Notes: generated by a model not told the origin, from the letters alone. Positions 20,773-32,115 are shown, counted from the first letter of the stretch. The stretch: DNA of 59,247 nt from Roseovarius sp. (GCA_027493545.1 JAOSKR010000002.1:1006518-1065764); one strand, 5' to 3'. A program made the numbers and translations.

Positions 20773-21120
20773 ATGACGAACCGCCGCCTCGCCGTCCCGC
20801 TCACCGCCCTCCTCGTGGCGGGGTGCGCCTCGTTCCCGCAGGTCGACGCGGCGGTCAGCGCCGATGCGCTCGAACCCGGCTATCCGGCGCTGATGCCGGT
20901 CGGCGATCTGCGAGCGGCGGCCGCCGCGCGCGCCCCCTCGCCGGGCGCGACCACGCTTCTTGCCGATGCCGGCGCTGGCGGCAGTCCCGCGCCCGAGATC
21001 GACGCACGCGCCGCCCGGCTCAAGGCACGCGCGGCGCGGCTCCGCGATGAGGCGGTCATCGACGCCGCCGCCCGCGAACGGCTGAGCGAGACCGTCGAAA
21101 TCGACGAGCAGGACATCTGA
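20773..21120 (+). CDS. predicted outer-membrane or periplasmic lipoprotein
   Basis: 115 residues. A short signal peptide ends in a lipobox (LLVAGCAS, Cys about residue 18). The mature part is Ala-rich with a predicted amphipathic helix (ARAARLKARAARLRDEAVID) and an acidic C-terminus (SETVEIDEQDI). No domain recognised. It is divergent from the TetR gene with which it shares the upstream operator, and may be its target. Confidence 0.72.
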   Translation: MTNRRLAVPLTALLVAGCASFPQVDAAVSADALEPGYPALMPVGDLRAAAAARAPSPGATTLLADAGAGGSPAPEIDARAARLKARAARLRDEAVIDAAARERLSETVEIDEQDI

Positions 21121-21238
21121 ACCGGCGCCGCAACGCTGCATTGTCGCGAAACCGGTGACGAAACCCGCGTTGCACAGCCCGGCCCGAGCGGGTAGATGGC
21201 GGCCTGTACCCCGTCCGCCAACCGATCGGAGCGCACCC

Positions 21239-22525
21239 ATGACCACCCCCCTGCGCCTTGGCATCGCCGGGCTTGGCACCGTCGGCGCCGGTGTCGTCAA
21301 GATCGTCCGCCAGAAGGCCAACCTCCTGGCCGCCCGCGCCGGGCGCCCGGTGACGATCACGGCGGTCTCGGCGCGCACCCGCGACAAGGATCGCGGCGTC
21401 AACATCGCCGCCTACGCCTGGGAGGACGACCCCGTCGCGCTCGCCACCCGCGACGATGTCGACGTGCTGGTGGAACTGATGGGTGGCAGCGACGGCCCGG
21501 CCAAGGCCGCGACCGAAGCGGCGCTCAAGGCCGGCAAGCATGTGGTGACCGCCAACAAGGCGATGCTCGCCCTTCACGGCCGGGCGCTGGCCGAGGCTGC
21601 CGAGGCGGCGGGCGTGGCGCTGCGCTTCGAGGCCGCGGTGGCGGGCGGCATCCCGGTGGTCAAGGCGCTGGCCGAGGGGCTGGCGGGCAACGACATCACC
21701 CGCGTGATGGGGGTGATGAACGGCACCTGCAACTATATCCTGACGCGGATGCAATCGGCTGGCCTGCCCTATGCGGAGGTGTTCGAGGAGGCCCGGGCGC
21801 TCGGTTATCTCGAGGCCGATCCCAGCCTCGACGTGGGCGGCATCGACGCCGGGCACAAGCTGGCGATCCTCGCCGCCATCGCCTTCGGCACGCAAGTGGA
21901 TTTCGGCGCCGTGGCGCTCGAAGGGATCGAGCGGGTCACCATCGACGATATCCGCCACGCCGATCACCTCGGCTTTCGCATCAAGCTCCTGGGTGTCGCG
22001 CAGATGACCGGGCGCGGGCTGGAACAGCGCATGTCGCCCTGCCTCGTGCCCAAGCACAGCCCGCTGGGCCAGCTCGAGGGCGGCACCAACATGGTGGTGC
22101 TCGAGGGCGACCAGGTCGAACAGATCGTGCTCCGCGGCCCCGGCGCCGGCGAGGGCCCGACCGCCAGCGCGGTGATGGGCGACGTCATCGACATCGCGCG
22201 GGGCGCGCGCATGCCCGCCTTCGGCATGCCGGCCGCCGCGCTGACCCGCGCCGCGCCCGCGCTGACCGCGACACCCGCGCCCTACTATCTGCGCATGGCG
22301 CTCGAGGACAAGCCCGGCGCGCTGGCCAAGGTCGCCACGGTTCTGGGCAATGCCGGCATCTCGATCGACCGGATGCGCCAGACCCGGCACGAGGCCCGCA
22401 CCGCACCGGTGCTGATCGTCACCCATCGCGCCACCCGCTCCGCGCTCGATGAGGCGCTGGAGGCGATGGGCCGGCTCGACGTGATGGCGCAGGCGCCGGT
22501 GGCGTTGCGCATCGAGACCGTCTGA
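21239..22525 (+). CDS. hom: homoserine dehydrogenase
   Basis: 428 residues; reduces aspartate semialdehyde to homoserine with NAD(P)H, at the branch toward threonine and methionine. The NAD(P)-binding motif GIAGLGTVGAGVVKI is at the N-terminus. TANKAMLALHG and FEAAVAGGIPVVKAL are conserved, and GVMNGTCNYILTRM to GYLEADPSLDVGGIDAGHKL holds the catalytic lysine region. A C-terminal ACT domain (YYLRMALEDKPGALAKVATV) allows threonine feedback. The start at 21239 fits the family. No riboswitch was recognised in the 118-base leader. Confidence 0.97.
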   Translation: MTTPLRLGIAGLGTVGAGVVKIVRQKANLLAARAGRPVTITAVSARTRDKDRGVNIAAYAWEDDPVALATRDDVDVLVELMGGSDGPAKAATEAALKAGKHVVTANKAMLALHGRALAEAAEAAGVALRFEAAVAGGIPVVKALAEGLAGNDITRVMGVMNGTCNYILTRMQSAGLPYAEVFEEARALGYLEADPSLDVGGIDAGHKLAILAAIAFGTQVDFGAVALEGIERVTIDDIRHADHLGFRIKLLGVAQMTGRGLEQRMSPCLVPKHSPLGQLEGGTNMVVLEGDQVEQIVLRGPGAGEGPTASAVMGDVIDIARGARMPAFGMPAAALTRAAPALTATPAPYYLRMALEDKPGALAKVATVLGNAGISIDRMRQTRHEARTAPVLIVTHRATRSALDEALEAMGRLDVMAQAPVALRIETV

Positions 22526-22628
22526 CTGACAAGACCGCCCGTGGCGGCGGCGCTTGTGCCGCCCACGCCCGGCCGCTAAAGCTCGTACCCGACCGTCCCC
22601 GGCCCTGCCCGCGCAAGGAGTTTCGCCC

Positions 22629-23594
22629 ATGACCGCCGCCACCGAATTCGACGACGAGATACTGTCGCTGGCGCTGGCCCGCGTCACCGAGGCGGCGGCG
22701 CTGGCCTGCCGGCCGCTGATCGGGCGCGGCGACGAGAAGGCCGCCGACCAGGCGGCGGTCAATGCCATGCGGCGCGAGTTGGGGCGGCTCGACATCGCCG
22801 GCACCGTGGTCATCGGCGAGGGCGAGCGCGACGAGGCGCCGATGCTCTATATCGGCGAGGAGGTGGGCACCGGGCGCGGCCCCGCGGTCGATATCGCACT
22901 CGACCCGCTCGAGGGCACCACCATCACCGCCAAGGCGATGCCCAACGCGCTGACGGTGATCTCGGCGGCGCCGCGCGGCACCATGCTGCACGCGCCGGAT
23001 GTCTACATGGACAAGCTCGCCATCGGCCCGGGCTACGCGCAAGACGTGGTCGGGCTCGACATGGGCCCGGCCGAGCGGGTGGCGGCGCTGGCCCGCGCCA
23101 AGGGCTGCGCGCCCTCGGAGATCACCGTCTGCGTGCTCGAACGCCCCCGCCACCAGGAGATGATCGCCGAGCTGCGCGCCGCCGGCGCCGCGATCCATCT
23201 GATCGGCGACGGCGACGTCGCCGGGGTGATGCACTGCGCCGACCCCGAGACCACCGGCATCGACATGTACATGGGCACCGGCGGCGCCCCCGAAGGCGTG
23301 CTGGCGGCCGGTGCGCTCAAGGCGCTGGGCGGCCAGATCTGGGGCCGGTTGCTGTTTCGCAACGACGACGAGAAGGGCCGCGCCGAAAAGGCCGGCATAT
23401 CCGACTTCGGCCGTATCTACGCGCTGGGCGACATGGTACGCGCCGACGTGGTCTTTGCCGCCACCGGGGTCACCCAGGGCTCGATCCTCGCTGGGCTCAG
23501 ACCCTGCGGCGCCTTCGTCGAGACCGAAACCCTGCTCCTGCGGTCGAAGACCGGCGAGCGCCGCCGGACAACCTGCCGCCACCCCCTGACGTGA
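22629..23594 (+). CDS. glpX: class II fructose-1,6-bisphosphatase
   Basis: 321 residues of the GlpX family; a metal-dependent phosphatase acting in gluconeogenesis (fructose 1,6-bisphosphate to fructose 6-phosphate). Family motifs: GRGDEKAADQAAVNAMR, IGEGERDEAPMLYIGE, VDIALDPLEGTT (metal and phosphate site) and GTGGAPEGVLAAGALKALGG. The start (MTAATEFDDEI) is preceded by AAGGAG. Its final codons overlap the GTG start of recJ. Confidence 0.96.
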   Translation: MTAATEFDDEILSLALARVTEAAALACRPLIGRGDEKAADQAAVNAMRRELGRLDIAGTVVIGEGERDEAPMLYIGEEVGTGRGPAVDIALDPLEGTTITAKAMPNALTVISAAPRGTMLHAPDVYMDKLAIGPGYAQDVVGLDMGPAERVAALARAKGCAPSEITVCVLERPRHQEMIAELRAAGAAIHLIGDGDVAGVMHCADPETTGIDMYMGTGGAPEGVLAAGALKALGGQIWGRLLFRNDDEKGRAEKAGISDFGRIYALGDMVRADVVFAATGVTQGSILAGLRPCGAFVETETLLLRSKTGERRRTTCRHPLT

Positions 23595-25348
23595 GCGCCT
23601 TTCTCGGCGTCGAGTGCTCGCTGACCGGGCGGCGCTGGCAGGGGCCGGGGGCGGAGGCCGAGCGTCTGGCCGAGGCAATCGCGCAGGCCGCCGCCCTGCC
23701 GCGTCCGCTCTGCCAGACGCTGGCGCGGCTCGGTGTGCCGCCCCATGAGGCCGCCGCCTATCTCGAGCCGCGCCTGCGCGACCTCATGCCCGACCCGCAC
23801 CGGCTGAAGGACATGGAACGGGCGGCGGCGCGGTTTCTCACCGAGGTCGCGCGCGGCGGCCGGATCGCGATCTTTGCCGATTACGATGTCGATGGCGGCG
23901 CCTCGGCGGCGCTGCTGATCGACTGGCTGCGGCAAATGGGGCGCGAGGCGACGCTCTACGTTCCCGACCGCATCGACGAGGGCTATGGCCCCAACCCGGT
24001 GGCGATGACGGCGCTGGCGGCGGATCACGATCTCATCGTCTGCGTCGATTGCGGCACGCTCAGCCACGAGGCGGTGGCGGCGGCCAGGGGCACCGACGTC
24101 GTCATCCTCGACCATCACCTCGGCGCCGAGACCCTGCCCGACGCGGTGGCAGTGGTGAACCCCAACCGCCAGGACGAAAGCGGCGATCTGGGCCATCTCT
24201 GCGCCGCGGCGGTGGTGTTCCTGATGCTGGTCGAGGCCGGCCGACAGCTGCGCGCGCAACGCGCCCAGGGCCCCGATCTGATGGAACTGCTCGACCTGGT
24301 GGCGCTGGCGACGGTCGCCGATGTGGCGCCGCTCATCGGCGTCAACCGCGCCTTCGTGCGCGCGGGGTTGCAGGTGATGGCCGGGCGCGGGCGGCCGGGG
24401 CTGGCGGCGCTGGCCGATGTCGCGCGGCTCGACGCGCCGCCCGACCCCTATCATCTCGGATTCGTGCTGGGCCCGCGGATCAATGCCGGCGGGCGGGTGG
24501 GCCGGGCCGATCTGGGGGCGCGGCTGCTGGCCTGCGCCGACCCGGCCGAGGCCAAATCCCTGGCCGAGAGGCTCGACCAGCTCAACAACGAGCGCCAGGA
24601 AATCGAGCGCGCGGTGCGCGAGGCCGCGCTCGCGCAGGCCGAGGCGCGCGGGCTTGAGGCGCCGCTCGTCTGGGCGGCGGGCGAGGGCTGGCATCCCGGC
24701 GTCGTCGGCATCGTCGCCTCGCGCCTCAAGGAGGTCACGAACCGCCCCGCGGTGGTGATCGGGCTCGACGGCCCCGAGGGCCAGGGTTCGGGCCGGTCGG
24801 TCTCCGGTGTCGATCTCGGTCACGCGGTGCAGCGGCTGGCGGCCGAGGGTTGGCTCATCAAGGGCGGCGGGCACCGGATGGCGGCCGGGCTGACGGTGGC
24901 GCGGGCGCAACTCGAGCCGGCGATGGCACGCCTCTCGGAGCTGCTGGCGCGGCAGGGCGCCGGGGCGGCCGGACCGCGGGCGCTGGCGCTCGACGGGCTT
25001 TTGATGCCCGGCGCGGCGACGCCTGATCTGGTCGAGGAAATCGCCGCCGCCGGCCCCTATGGCGCCGGGGCGCCGGCGCCGCGTTTCGCCTTTGCCGACA
25101 TGGGCCTGAAATTTGCCCGGCGCGTGGGTGAAAGCCACCTCAAGCTGCGCGTGGGCGATGGCTCGGGCGGGCAGATCGACGCGATCGCCTTCGGCGCCTT
25201 CGAGGGCCCGATGGGCGCGGCGCTCGAGGCCCATTCGGGCGCGCGCTTCCACCTCGCCGGGCGGATCGAGATCAACCGCTGGGGCGGGCGCGCCACGGTG
25301 CAGCTACGCGTCGAGGATGCCGCCCCCGCCAGTGCGTGTCGCGTCTGA
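23591..25348 (+). CDS. recJ: single-stranded-DNA-specific exonuclease RecJ
   Basis: 585 residues; 5'-3' exonuclease of recombination and repair. The GTG start overlaps the glpX stop (GTGA), so translation is coupled. DHH phosphoesterase motifs: IAIFADYDVDGGASAALLID (motif I, about residue 96), VDCGTLSHEA, then ILDHHLGAE (the DHH motif III). GPRINAGGRVGRADLGARLL and the DHHA1 motif GGGHRMAAGL follow, then a C-terminal OB-like domain. In place of the more usual VDCG(T/I)xxxxE all acidic ligands are visible. The final CRV and stop codon are read from the first bases of a repeat A copy, so the native C-terminus may have been slightly altered. Confidence 0.96.
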   Translation: MSAFLGVECSLTGRRWQGPGAEAERLAEAIAQAAALPRPLCQTLARLGVPPHEAAAYLEPRLRDLMPDPHRLKDMERAAARFLTEVARGGRIAIFADYDVDGGASAALLIDWLRQMGREATLYVPDRIDEGYGPNPVAMTALAADHDLIVCVDCGTLSHEAVAAARGTDVVILDHHLGAETLPDAVAVVNPNRQDESGDLGHLCAAAVVFLMLVEAGRQLRAQRAQGPDLMELLDLVALATVADVAPLIGVNRAFVRAGLQVMAGRGRPGLAALADVARLDAPPDPYHLGFVLGPRINAGGRVGRADLGARLLACADPAEAKSLAERLDQLNNERQEIERAVREAALAQAEARGLEAPLVWAAGEGWHPGVVGIVASRLKEVTNRPAVVIGLDGPEGQGSGRSVSGVDLGHAVQRLAAEGWLIKGGGHRMAAGLTVARAQLEPAMARLSELLARQGAGAAGPRALALDGLLMPGAATPDLVEEIAAAGPYGAGAPAPRFAFADMGLKFARRVGESHLKLRVGDGSGGQIDAIAFGAFEGPMGAALEAHSGARFHLAGRIEINRWGGRATVQLRVEDAAPASACRV

Positions 25349-25454
25349 TCATATCCAATACCCGTCCCGGCCCTGGGCCGGGACCTTCTTTCGCGATGGC
25401 GAGGCCCCGGGTCACGCCCGGGGCGGGTAGACAGCCGATCAGACGCGACGCGCC
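25335..25454. repeat. intergenic repeat A, copy 2 (120 bp, 17-bp terminal inverted repeats)
   Basis: Starts GCGTGTCGCGTCTGATC and ends GATCAGACGCGACGCGC, an almost perfect inverse. The core has the same two GC-rich hairpins as copy 1. Its first bases provide the recJ stop codon. Length is identical to copy 1 at 4002-4121. Confidence 0.85.
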
Positions 25455-25503
25455 CTGGCTGAACGGGTTGCGGCCCCGCATGGGGCGGGGCGCGGCGGCG
25501 GCC

Positions 25504-27153
25504 CTACCCCAGCATCAGCTTTTCGGCTGCCGCGCGGGCCTCGTCGGTGACCACGTCGCCCGCGAGCATGCGCGCGATCTCATCGACCCGCGCCACACCG
25601 TCGAGCCGCGCCACCCGCGACAGGGTCTGCCCGTCCTCGACCCGCTTCGACACCTGCCAGTGATGGGCGGCGCGCGCCGCCACCTGCGGCGAGTGCGTCA
25701 CCACCAGGACCTGCCCGCCTTCGGCCAGCCGTGCCAGCCGGCGGCCCACCGCATCCGCCGTCGCACCACCCACCCCGCGGTCGATCTCGTCGAAGATCAT
25801 CGTCACCCCGGTCTCGTCCCCGCGCAGGCAGACCTTGAGCGCCAGCAGAAAGCGGCTGAGCTCGCCGCCCGAGGCGATCCGGTTGAGCGGCCCCGCCGGC
25901 GCGCCGGGGTTGGTGGCGACGCTGAACGTGACGGTGTCGCGCCCCTCGGGCCCCGGCTCGGCCGCATCGAGGCAGGTCTCGAACACCGCGCGCTCCATCT
26001 TCAGCGGCGCCAGCTCCGCCGCCATCGCGGTATCGAGCCGACCGGCCGCCTCGCGCCGCGCGCCGTTCAGCGCCGCCGCCGCCGCGTCATATTCCGCCTC
26101 GGCCGCCGTCACCGCGCGGCGATGCGCGGCGATGTCGCCCTCGCCCCGTTCCACTGCCGCCAGCCGCTCGCGCAGATCGTCCGCGAACCCCGCCAGATCG
26201 TCGGCTCCGACCCCGTGCTTGCGCGCCAGCGCGCGGATGGCGAAAAGCCGCTCCTCGGCCGCCTCGAGTTCGGTGGGATCGAACGTCAGCGCCTCGATGA
26301 AGCGCGCCACGCCGGTCGCCGCCTCGTCGATCTCGACCAGCGCCCGGCCGATCGCGGCGATGGGTTCGTCGAGCGCGCCCTCGGCGTGCCCGGCCACCCC
26401 TTCGAGCCAGCGCAGCGCGTCGCCCGCCGCGCCCTCGGCCCCTTGTGTGCCCAGCGCGGCATGGGCGCGCGCCACGTCCTCGCGGATGCGTTCGGCGGCC
26501 TGCATCGTCCGGCGGCGGCGGTCGAGCGCCTCTTCCTCGCCCGCCTCGGGCGCCAGCCGGTCGAGTTCGTCAACCGCATGACGCAGGAAATCCTCGTCGG
26601 CGCGCACCGCCTCCAGCGCCGCCTCGGCCGCCGCCAGCGCCTCGCGCGCGCGCCTCAGCGCGCGCCAGGCCTCGAGCACCGCCGCGCGTTCCCCCGCCAG
26701 CCCGCCGAAGGCGTCGAGCAGCGCCCGGTGGCCGCGCGAATTGAGTAACCCGCGGTCGTCCTGCTGGCCGTGCAGTTCCACCAGCGTCTCGGAGAGCCGC
26801 CGCAGCACCTCGCCCGAGGCGCGGCGGTCGTTGACATAGGCCGTCTTGCGCCCGTCGCGGCCATTGACCCGCCGCAGAAGCAGCGTATCGGCCTCCGGCA
26901 GCCCGGCCTCGGTCAGCACCGCGCGCGCGGGGTGGCCGGGGCAGAGGCCGAACTCGGCCACCACCTCGCCCTCGTCGGCGCCCTGCCGCACCAGGTCGGC
27001 GCGCCCGCGCCAGCCCAGCACGAACCCCAGCGCGTCGAGCAGGATCGACTTGCCCGCCCCGGTCTCGCCGGTCAGCACGTTGAGCCCGGGCCGGAACGCC
27101 AGTTCCAGCCGGTCGATGATCAGGATATCGCGGATATCGAGGGCGCGCAGCAT
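25504..27153 (-). CDS. recN: DNA repair protein RecN
   Basis: 549 residues, full length; an SMC-like ATPase in double-strand break repair. The Walker A motif GETGAGKS is at residues 29-36. A long Ala/Glu/Arg-rich coiled coil fills the middle (about 150-370). The ABC-type signature IASGGELSRFLLALK and Walker B VTMIFDEIDRGVGG follow, with VLVVTHSPQVAARA (switch His) near the C-terminus. It runs convergently with recJ, with repeat A copy 2 between them. bamD lies upstream on the same strand, a common alphaproteobacterial order with lpxC. Confidence 0.97.
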   Translation of the reverse strand: MLRALDIRDILIIDRLELAFRPGLNVLTGETGAGKSILLDALGFVLGWRGRADLVRQGADEGEVVAEFGLCPGHPARAVLTEAGLPEADTLLLRRVNGRDGRKTAYVNDRRASGEVLRRLSETLVELHGQQDDRGLLNSRGHRALLDAFGGLAGERAAVLEAWRALRRAREALAAAEAALEAVRADEDFLRHAVDELDRLAPEAGEEEALDRRRRTMQAAERIREDVARAHAALGTQGAEGAAGDALRWLEGVAGHAEGALDEPIAAIGRALVEIDEAATGVARFIEALTFDPTELEAAEERLFAIRALARKHGVGADDLAGFADDLRERLAAVERGEGDIAAHRRAVTAAEAEYDAAAAALNGARREAAGRLDTAMAAELAPLKMERAVFETCLDAAEPGPEGRDTVTFSVATNPGAPAGPLNRIASGGELSRFLLALKVCLRGDETGVTMIFDEIDRGVGGATADAVGRRLARLAEGGQVLVVTHSPQVAARAAHHWQVSKRVEDGQTLSRVARLDGVARVDEIARMLAGDVVTDEARAAAEKLMLG

Positions 27154-27201
27154 CGGGCCAGTCCATCGGGCGGGAAAGAGACCGCCGGTTTCTTATTGCG
27201 C

Positions 27202-27322
27202 ATCGCTCCGGATCGGTTTCACCCGTGCCCCGGCCCCCGAGCCGGAGCCTCTCCCGCCGGCTGGACGAGGCCCCGGGTCAGGCCCGGGGCGCGGGCATTT
27301 CCGATTGAACCCGACATGTTCT
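27202..27322. repeat. intergenic repeat A-like element, copy 3
   Basis: Contains CCCCGGCCCCCGAGCCGG and GAGGCCCCGGGTCAGGCC hairpin arms as in repeat A. It ends GATTGAACCCGACATGTTC followed by TAGAGCC, which overlaps the bamD stop codon. The left end is less well defined. Confidence 0.65.
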
Positions 27323-28169
27323 AGAGCCAGCGGCCCTGGATCATCTGCCGGTAGACCTCGCGCAGCCAGTTGTCGCCCGCGGCCTCGAGTGTCAGCCCGC
27401 GCCCGGTCAGGAGCTTGTAGCTGTCCTCGTACCATTCGGTGCCGCGGAAGTTGTAACCCAGGATTGCTCCGGCGGTGCGCGCCTCGTTGTTCAGGCCCAG
27501 CGACAGATACGCCTCGACCAGCCGGTGCAGCGCCTCGGCGGTGTGGGTCGTGGTCTGGAAATCCTCGACCACCACGCGAAAGCGGTTGATCGCGGCGCTG
27601 AAATGGTCGCGTTTGAGATAATAGCGCCCGACCTCCATCTCCTTGGATGCCAGATGGTCGAAGGCGAGATCGAACTTCAGCTTGGCGGACTTGGCATATT
27701 CGCTGTCGGGGTAGCGCTCGATCACCTCGCGCAGGGCCTGCAGCGCCTCGAAGGTCAGGCGCTGGTCGCGGCCGACCTCGTCGATCTGGTCGTAATAGCT
27801 CAGCGCCACCAGGTACTGGGCATAGGCCGCGTCCTTGTCGGTGGGGTAGAAATCGACGAAGCGCTGAGCGGCCGAGCGGCTGTTCTCGTAATCCCTGGCC
27901 TCGTGATAGGCGAAGGACTGCATGATCAGCGCCCGCTTGGCCCAGTCCGAATAGGGATAGAGCCGTTCGACCTCGGCAAAGACGTTGGCGGCCGTGCCGG
28001 GGGCATTTCGGGCGAGGTCATATTCGCCGCGCTCATAGATCTGCTTGGCGGTGTATTTCTCGTAATTGACGTCGCCGCGCTCGACGCTGTCGGCACCCGA
28101 ACACCCCGTCAGGGCCATCCCCGCCACCACAACGCAAGCGAGCCCGCACCGCAACCTGGCCGTCATCAT
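27321..28169 (-). CDS. bamD: outer membrane protein assembly factor BamD
   Basis: 282 residues, a lipoprotein of the BAM complex that inserts beta-barrel proteins. It starts MMTARLRCG with a lipobox at MALTGCSG (Cys about residue 23). The mature part has tetratricopeptide-like repeats (IYERGEYDLARNAPGTAANV, VERLYPYSDWAKRALIMQSF, RYPDSEYAKSAKLKFDLAFD) as in BamD/ComL. Length is normal. It is placed between lpxC and recN; the stop overlaps the edge of repeat A copy 3. Confidence 0.95.
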   Translation of the reverse strand: MMTARLRCGLACVVVAGMALTGCSGADSVERGDVNYEKYTAKQIYERGEYDLARNAPGTAANVFAEVERLYPYSDWAKRALIMQSFAYHEARDYENSRSAAQRFVDFYPTDKDAAYAQYLVALSYYDQIDEVGRDQRLTFEALQALREVIERYPDSEYAKSAKLKFDLAFDHLASKEMEVGRYYLKRDHFSAAINRFRVVVEDFQTTTHTAEALHRLVEAYLSLGLNNEARTAGAILGYNFRGTEWYEDSYKLLTGRGLTLEAAGDNWLREVYRQMIQGRWL

Positions 28170-28290
28170 GCACGCACCCACCCAGTTTCGATTTGCCGGA
28201 CGACATGCCGGCGTCGCGCCCGGTCCTAGCACATAAATCCGTGATGCAAAATCTCTTTGGCGGCTTTCTCGTGCCGCGTCGGCATCCGGT

Positions 28291-29226
28291 TCAGGCGACC
28301 TCGGGGATTTCGTCCGCATGCACGCCGACGCCGGGCAGCCGCGCGGCCATGTCGGCGTCGCATTCCACGATCCGATAGGCGGCGGGATCGGCAAAGAGCG
28401 CGCGCAGCAGATCGTTGGTCAGCGCATGCCCCGCGCGCCGGCCCTCGTAGTGACCGAGGATCGGCAGCCCGGCAAGCCCCAGATCGCCCAGCGCGTCGAG
28501 CATCTTGTGGCGCACCGGCTCGTCGGCGTGGCGCAGCCCGCCTGGGCTGAGCACCCGGTCGCCGTCGAACACCACCGCGTTTTCGCCCGGATTGCCGCCC
28601 CGCGCCAGCCCGTTGGCCAGCATCGCGTCGACATCGGCCCGGCGGCAGAAGGTGCGGCTGGTGCTGAGTTCACGCACGAAGGTGCCGTTCGACATGTTGA
28701 GCAGCTTGCGCTGGCGGCCGATGGCGGCGTCCTCGAAATCTATGCTGAACCCGATCACCAGCGTGTCATGCGGTGACAGCCGCGCCAGCGCGTCGCCGCG
28801 GCGCACCTCGATGGGGCGCAGCACCTTGAGCGCCCGCACCGGCGCCGCCGAGCCGCGCAGCCCCGCCGCGAGGATGGCGCGCACGAACACCGACGCGCTG
28901 CCGTCCATGATCGGAATTTCAGGCCCGGTCACCTCGACCAGCACGTTATGCACCCCGCAGCCCACCAGTGCCGCCATGATGTGCTCGACGGTCGCGACGT
29001 CGGCGCCCCGGCCGTTGACCAGCCGCGTGCAAAGCGGCGACCGGTCGACCAGATCCCAGCGCGCCGGAATGTCGCCGGCGTCCGGGCCCAGGTCAACCCG
29101 GCGGAAGACGATGCCGGAACCGGGTGCCGCGGGATGGATCACCGCCCGCGAGGGAGCACCGGAATGCAGGCCGACGCCATCGAAGCGAATGGTTGATCTG
29201 ATCGTGGTCTGCAAGACGGTCCTCAC
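28291..29226 (-). CDS. lpxC: UDP-3-O-acyl-N-acetylglucosamine deacetylase LpxC
   Basis: 311 residues; zinc-dependent committed step of lipid A synthesis. Signatures: TIRFDGVGLHSG near the N-terminus; VATVEHIMAALVGCGVHN with the first zinc His; EIPIMDGSASVFV; SRTFCRRADVD; and HADEPVRHKMLDALGDLGLA, holding the second His and Asp ligands. A C-terminal HYEGRRAGHALTNDLLRAL block carries the catalytic His. bamD and recN lie downstream on the same strand. The 332-base upstream gap probably holds its promoter. Confidence 0.97.
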   Translation of the reverse strand: MRTVLQTTIRSTIRFDGVGLHSGAPSRAVIHPAAPGSGIVFRRVDLGPDAGDIPARWDLVDRSPLCTRLVNGRGADVATVEHIMAALVGCGVHNVLVEVTGPEIPIMDGSASVFVRAILAAGLRGSAAPVRALKVLRPIEVRRGDALARLSPHDTLVIGFSIDFEDAAIGRQRKLLNMSNGTFVRELSTSRTFCRRADVDAMLANGLARGGNPGENAVVFDGDRVLSPGGLRHADEPVRHKMLDALGDLGLAGLPILGHYEGRRAGHALTNDLLRALFADPAAYRIVECDADMAARLPGVGVHADEIPEVA

Positions 29227-31014
<1,788 letters not shown>

Positions 31015-31181
31015 TCAGGGGGCCTTTATCACCTTGCGGATACCGATTGCCAGAGTGCAGCGCATGGCGGAGGCGAACGAAATGCACCGCGGTCCTCGTC
31101 ATTCGCGCAAGCGGGCTCGAACCTCTGTGCCGGCGCGTACGCCCCTACCCCGATCCCGAAACCCCTGCTAACGTCCGGCCC

Positions 31182-31855
31182 ATGCGCCGGCTCGTCCCCC
31201 TGCTCTGTCTGCTGCTGCTGTCCTGCGGCCGGCCGCTGACACCGGCCGAGCGGAGCTTTGCCGCGCAGATGCACGGACCGAGCCTCGACATCGACCGAAT
31301 CCGCGTCCATGACGGCGCGCTCATCGGCAAGACTACCTACACGCGGCCGCGCCGTCCGCGCCTGACCTGCCGCGAGCGCATCCTGCCCGAGCCCGCATCC
31401 GAGACCGTCACCGTCTCGCCCGCCGCGGCGGTTCTCTTCAACCACGTCTTCTTTGCCCGCGACTGGTATTCGGACGACTACCTGCCCGACTATCCCGAGC
31501 AGATGAGCCTCGTTCATGCGATGCTCTTTGCCCACGAGATCACCCATGTCTGGCAATGGCAGAACCGCCGGCAGACCGGCTATACGCCGTGGCGGTCGGC
31601 CTCCGAGCATACCCGCAGCGCCGATCCCTATCTCTTCGACATCGGCACCGGCGCGCGGCTGCTCGACTACGGCTTGAGCAGCAGGCGTCGATCGTCGAGG
31701 AATATGTCTGCTGCGCCACGCTCGACCCGCAGGCGCCGCGCACCCGCAGGCTCGAGACGATGCTGCGCGACGCCTTTCCGATGCAGCAGCTGACGATCCC
31801 CGACCGGGTGGTTCTGCCCTGGTCGGGGGTGCAGCGGCGTGGCATCTGCCGTTAG
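31182..31855 (+). CDS. lipoprotein with zincin-like HEITH motif (frameshifted)
   Basis: About 224 residues. A signal peptide with lipobox (LLLLSCGR, Cys about residue 15) predicts a membrane-anchored lipoprotein. The middle contains MLFAHEITHVWQWQNR, an HExxH-type motif as in zinc metallopeptidases, though no third ligand is certain. Near 31675 the frame shifts; LLDYG continues as LEQQASIVEEYVCCATLDPQ to the stop at 31853-31855. The Glu of QQASIVEEY could be the third ligand; this is inference. Family not recognised further. Repeat A copy 4 abuts its stop. Confidence 0.65.
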
Positions 31856-31856
31856 G

Positions 31857-31982
31857 GCGTGTCGCGTCAAATCAGACCCGTTACGCGCGCCGGCGCCTGA
31901 ACGCGGGCCTCTGTCGCCGGCCGGGCGGGGCCCCGGGTCGGGCCCGGGGCGGGCGGGTATTCTTGAGTTGAACGCGACATCC
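31857..31982. repeat. intergenic repeat A, copy 4
   Basis: Starts GCGTGTCGCGTCAAATCAGA and ends TTGAGTTGAACGCGACATCC, imperfect inverses of each other. The GGGGCCCCGGGTCGGGCC hairpin core matches the other copies. It begins two bases after the stop of the HEITH lipoprotein gene. Confidence 0.8.
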
Positions 31983-32100
31983 TTGCCTCATGCTGATCGC
32001 GGCTCTCGTGCGAGGACGGCGACAGGGTTTGCCGGCGCTAGTCCTGTGGTCTTGCGCACGCTCCGCACCACAACCTGTTACACCTTGCCGGAGAACATCT

Positions 32101-32115
32101 ATGTTATAGTAACAT
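32101..32115. promoter_or_regulatory. perfect inverted repeat in paaA upstream region
   Basis: ATGTTA-TAG-TAACAT, two perfect 6-base arms, about 80 bases before paaA in an AT-rich stretch that could also contain the -10 element (TATAGT). It differs from the GACC...GGTC palindrome downstream, so it may be bound by another regulator, for example the PaaX-type protein. Function is inferred. Confidence 0.4.

Noticed and set aside
21121..21238. Possible riboswitch before hom
   Set aside because: I looked for SAM-II and SAM/SAH-type patterns and did not find the conserved blocks; a covariance-model scan would decide.
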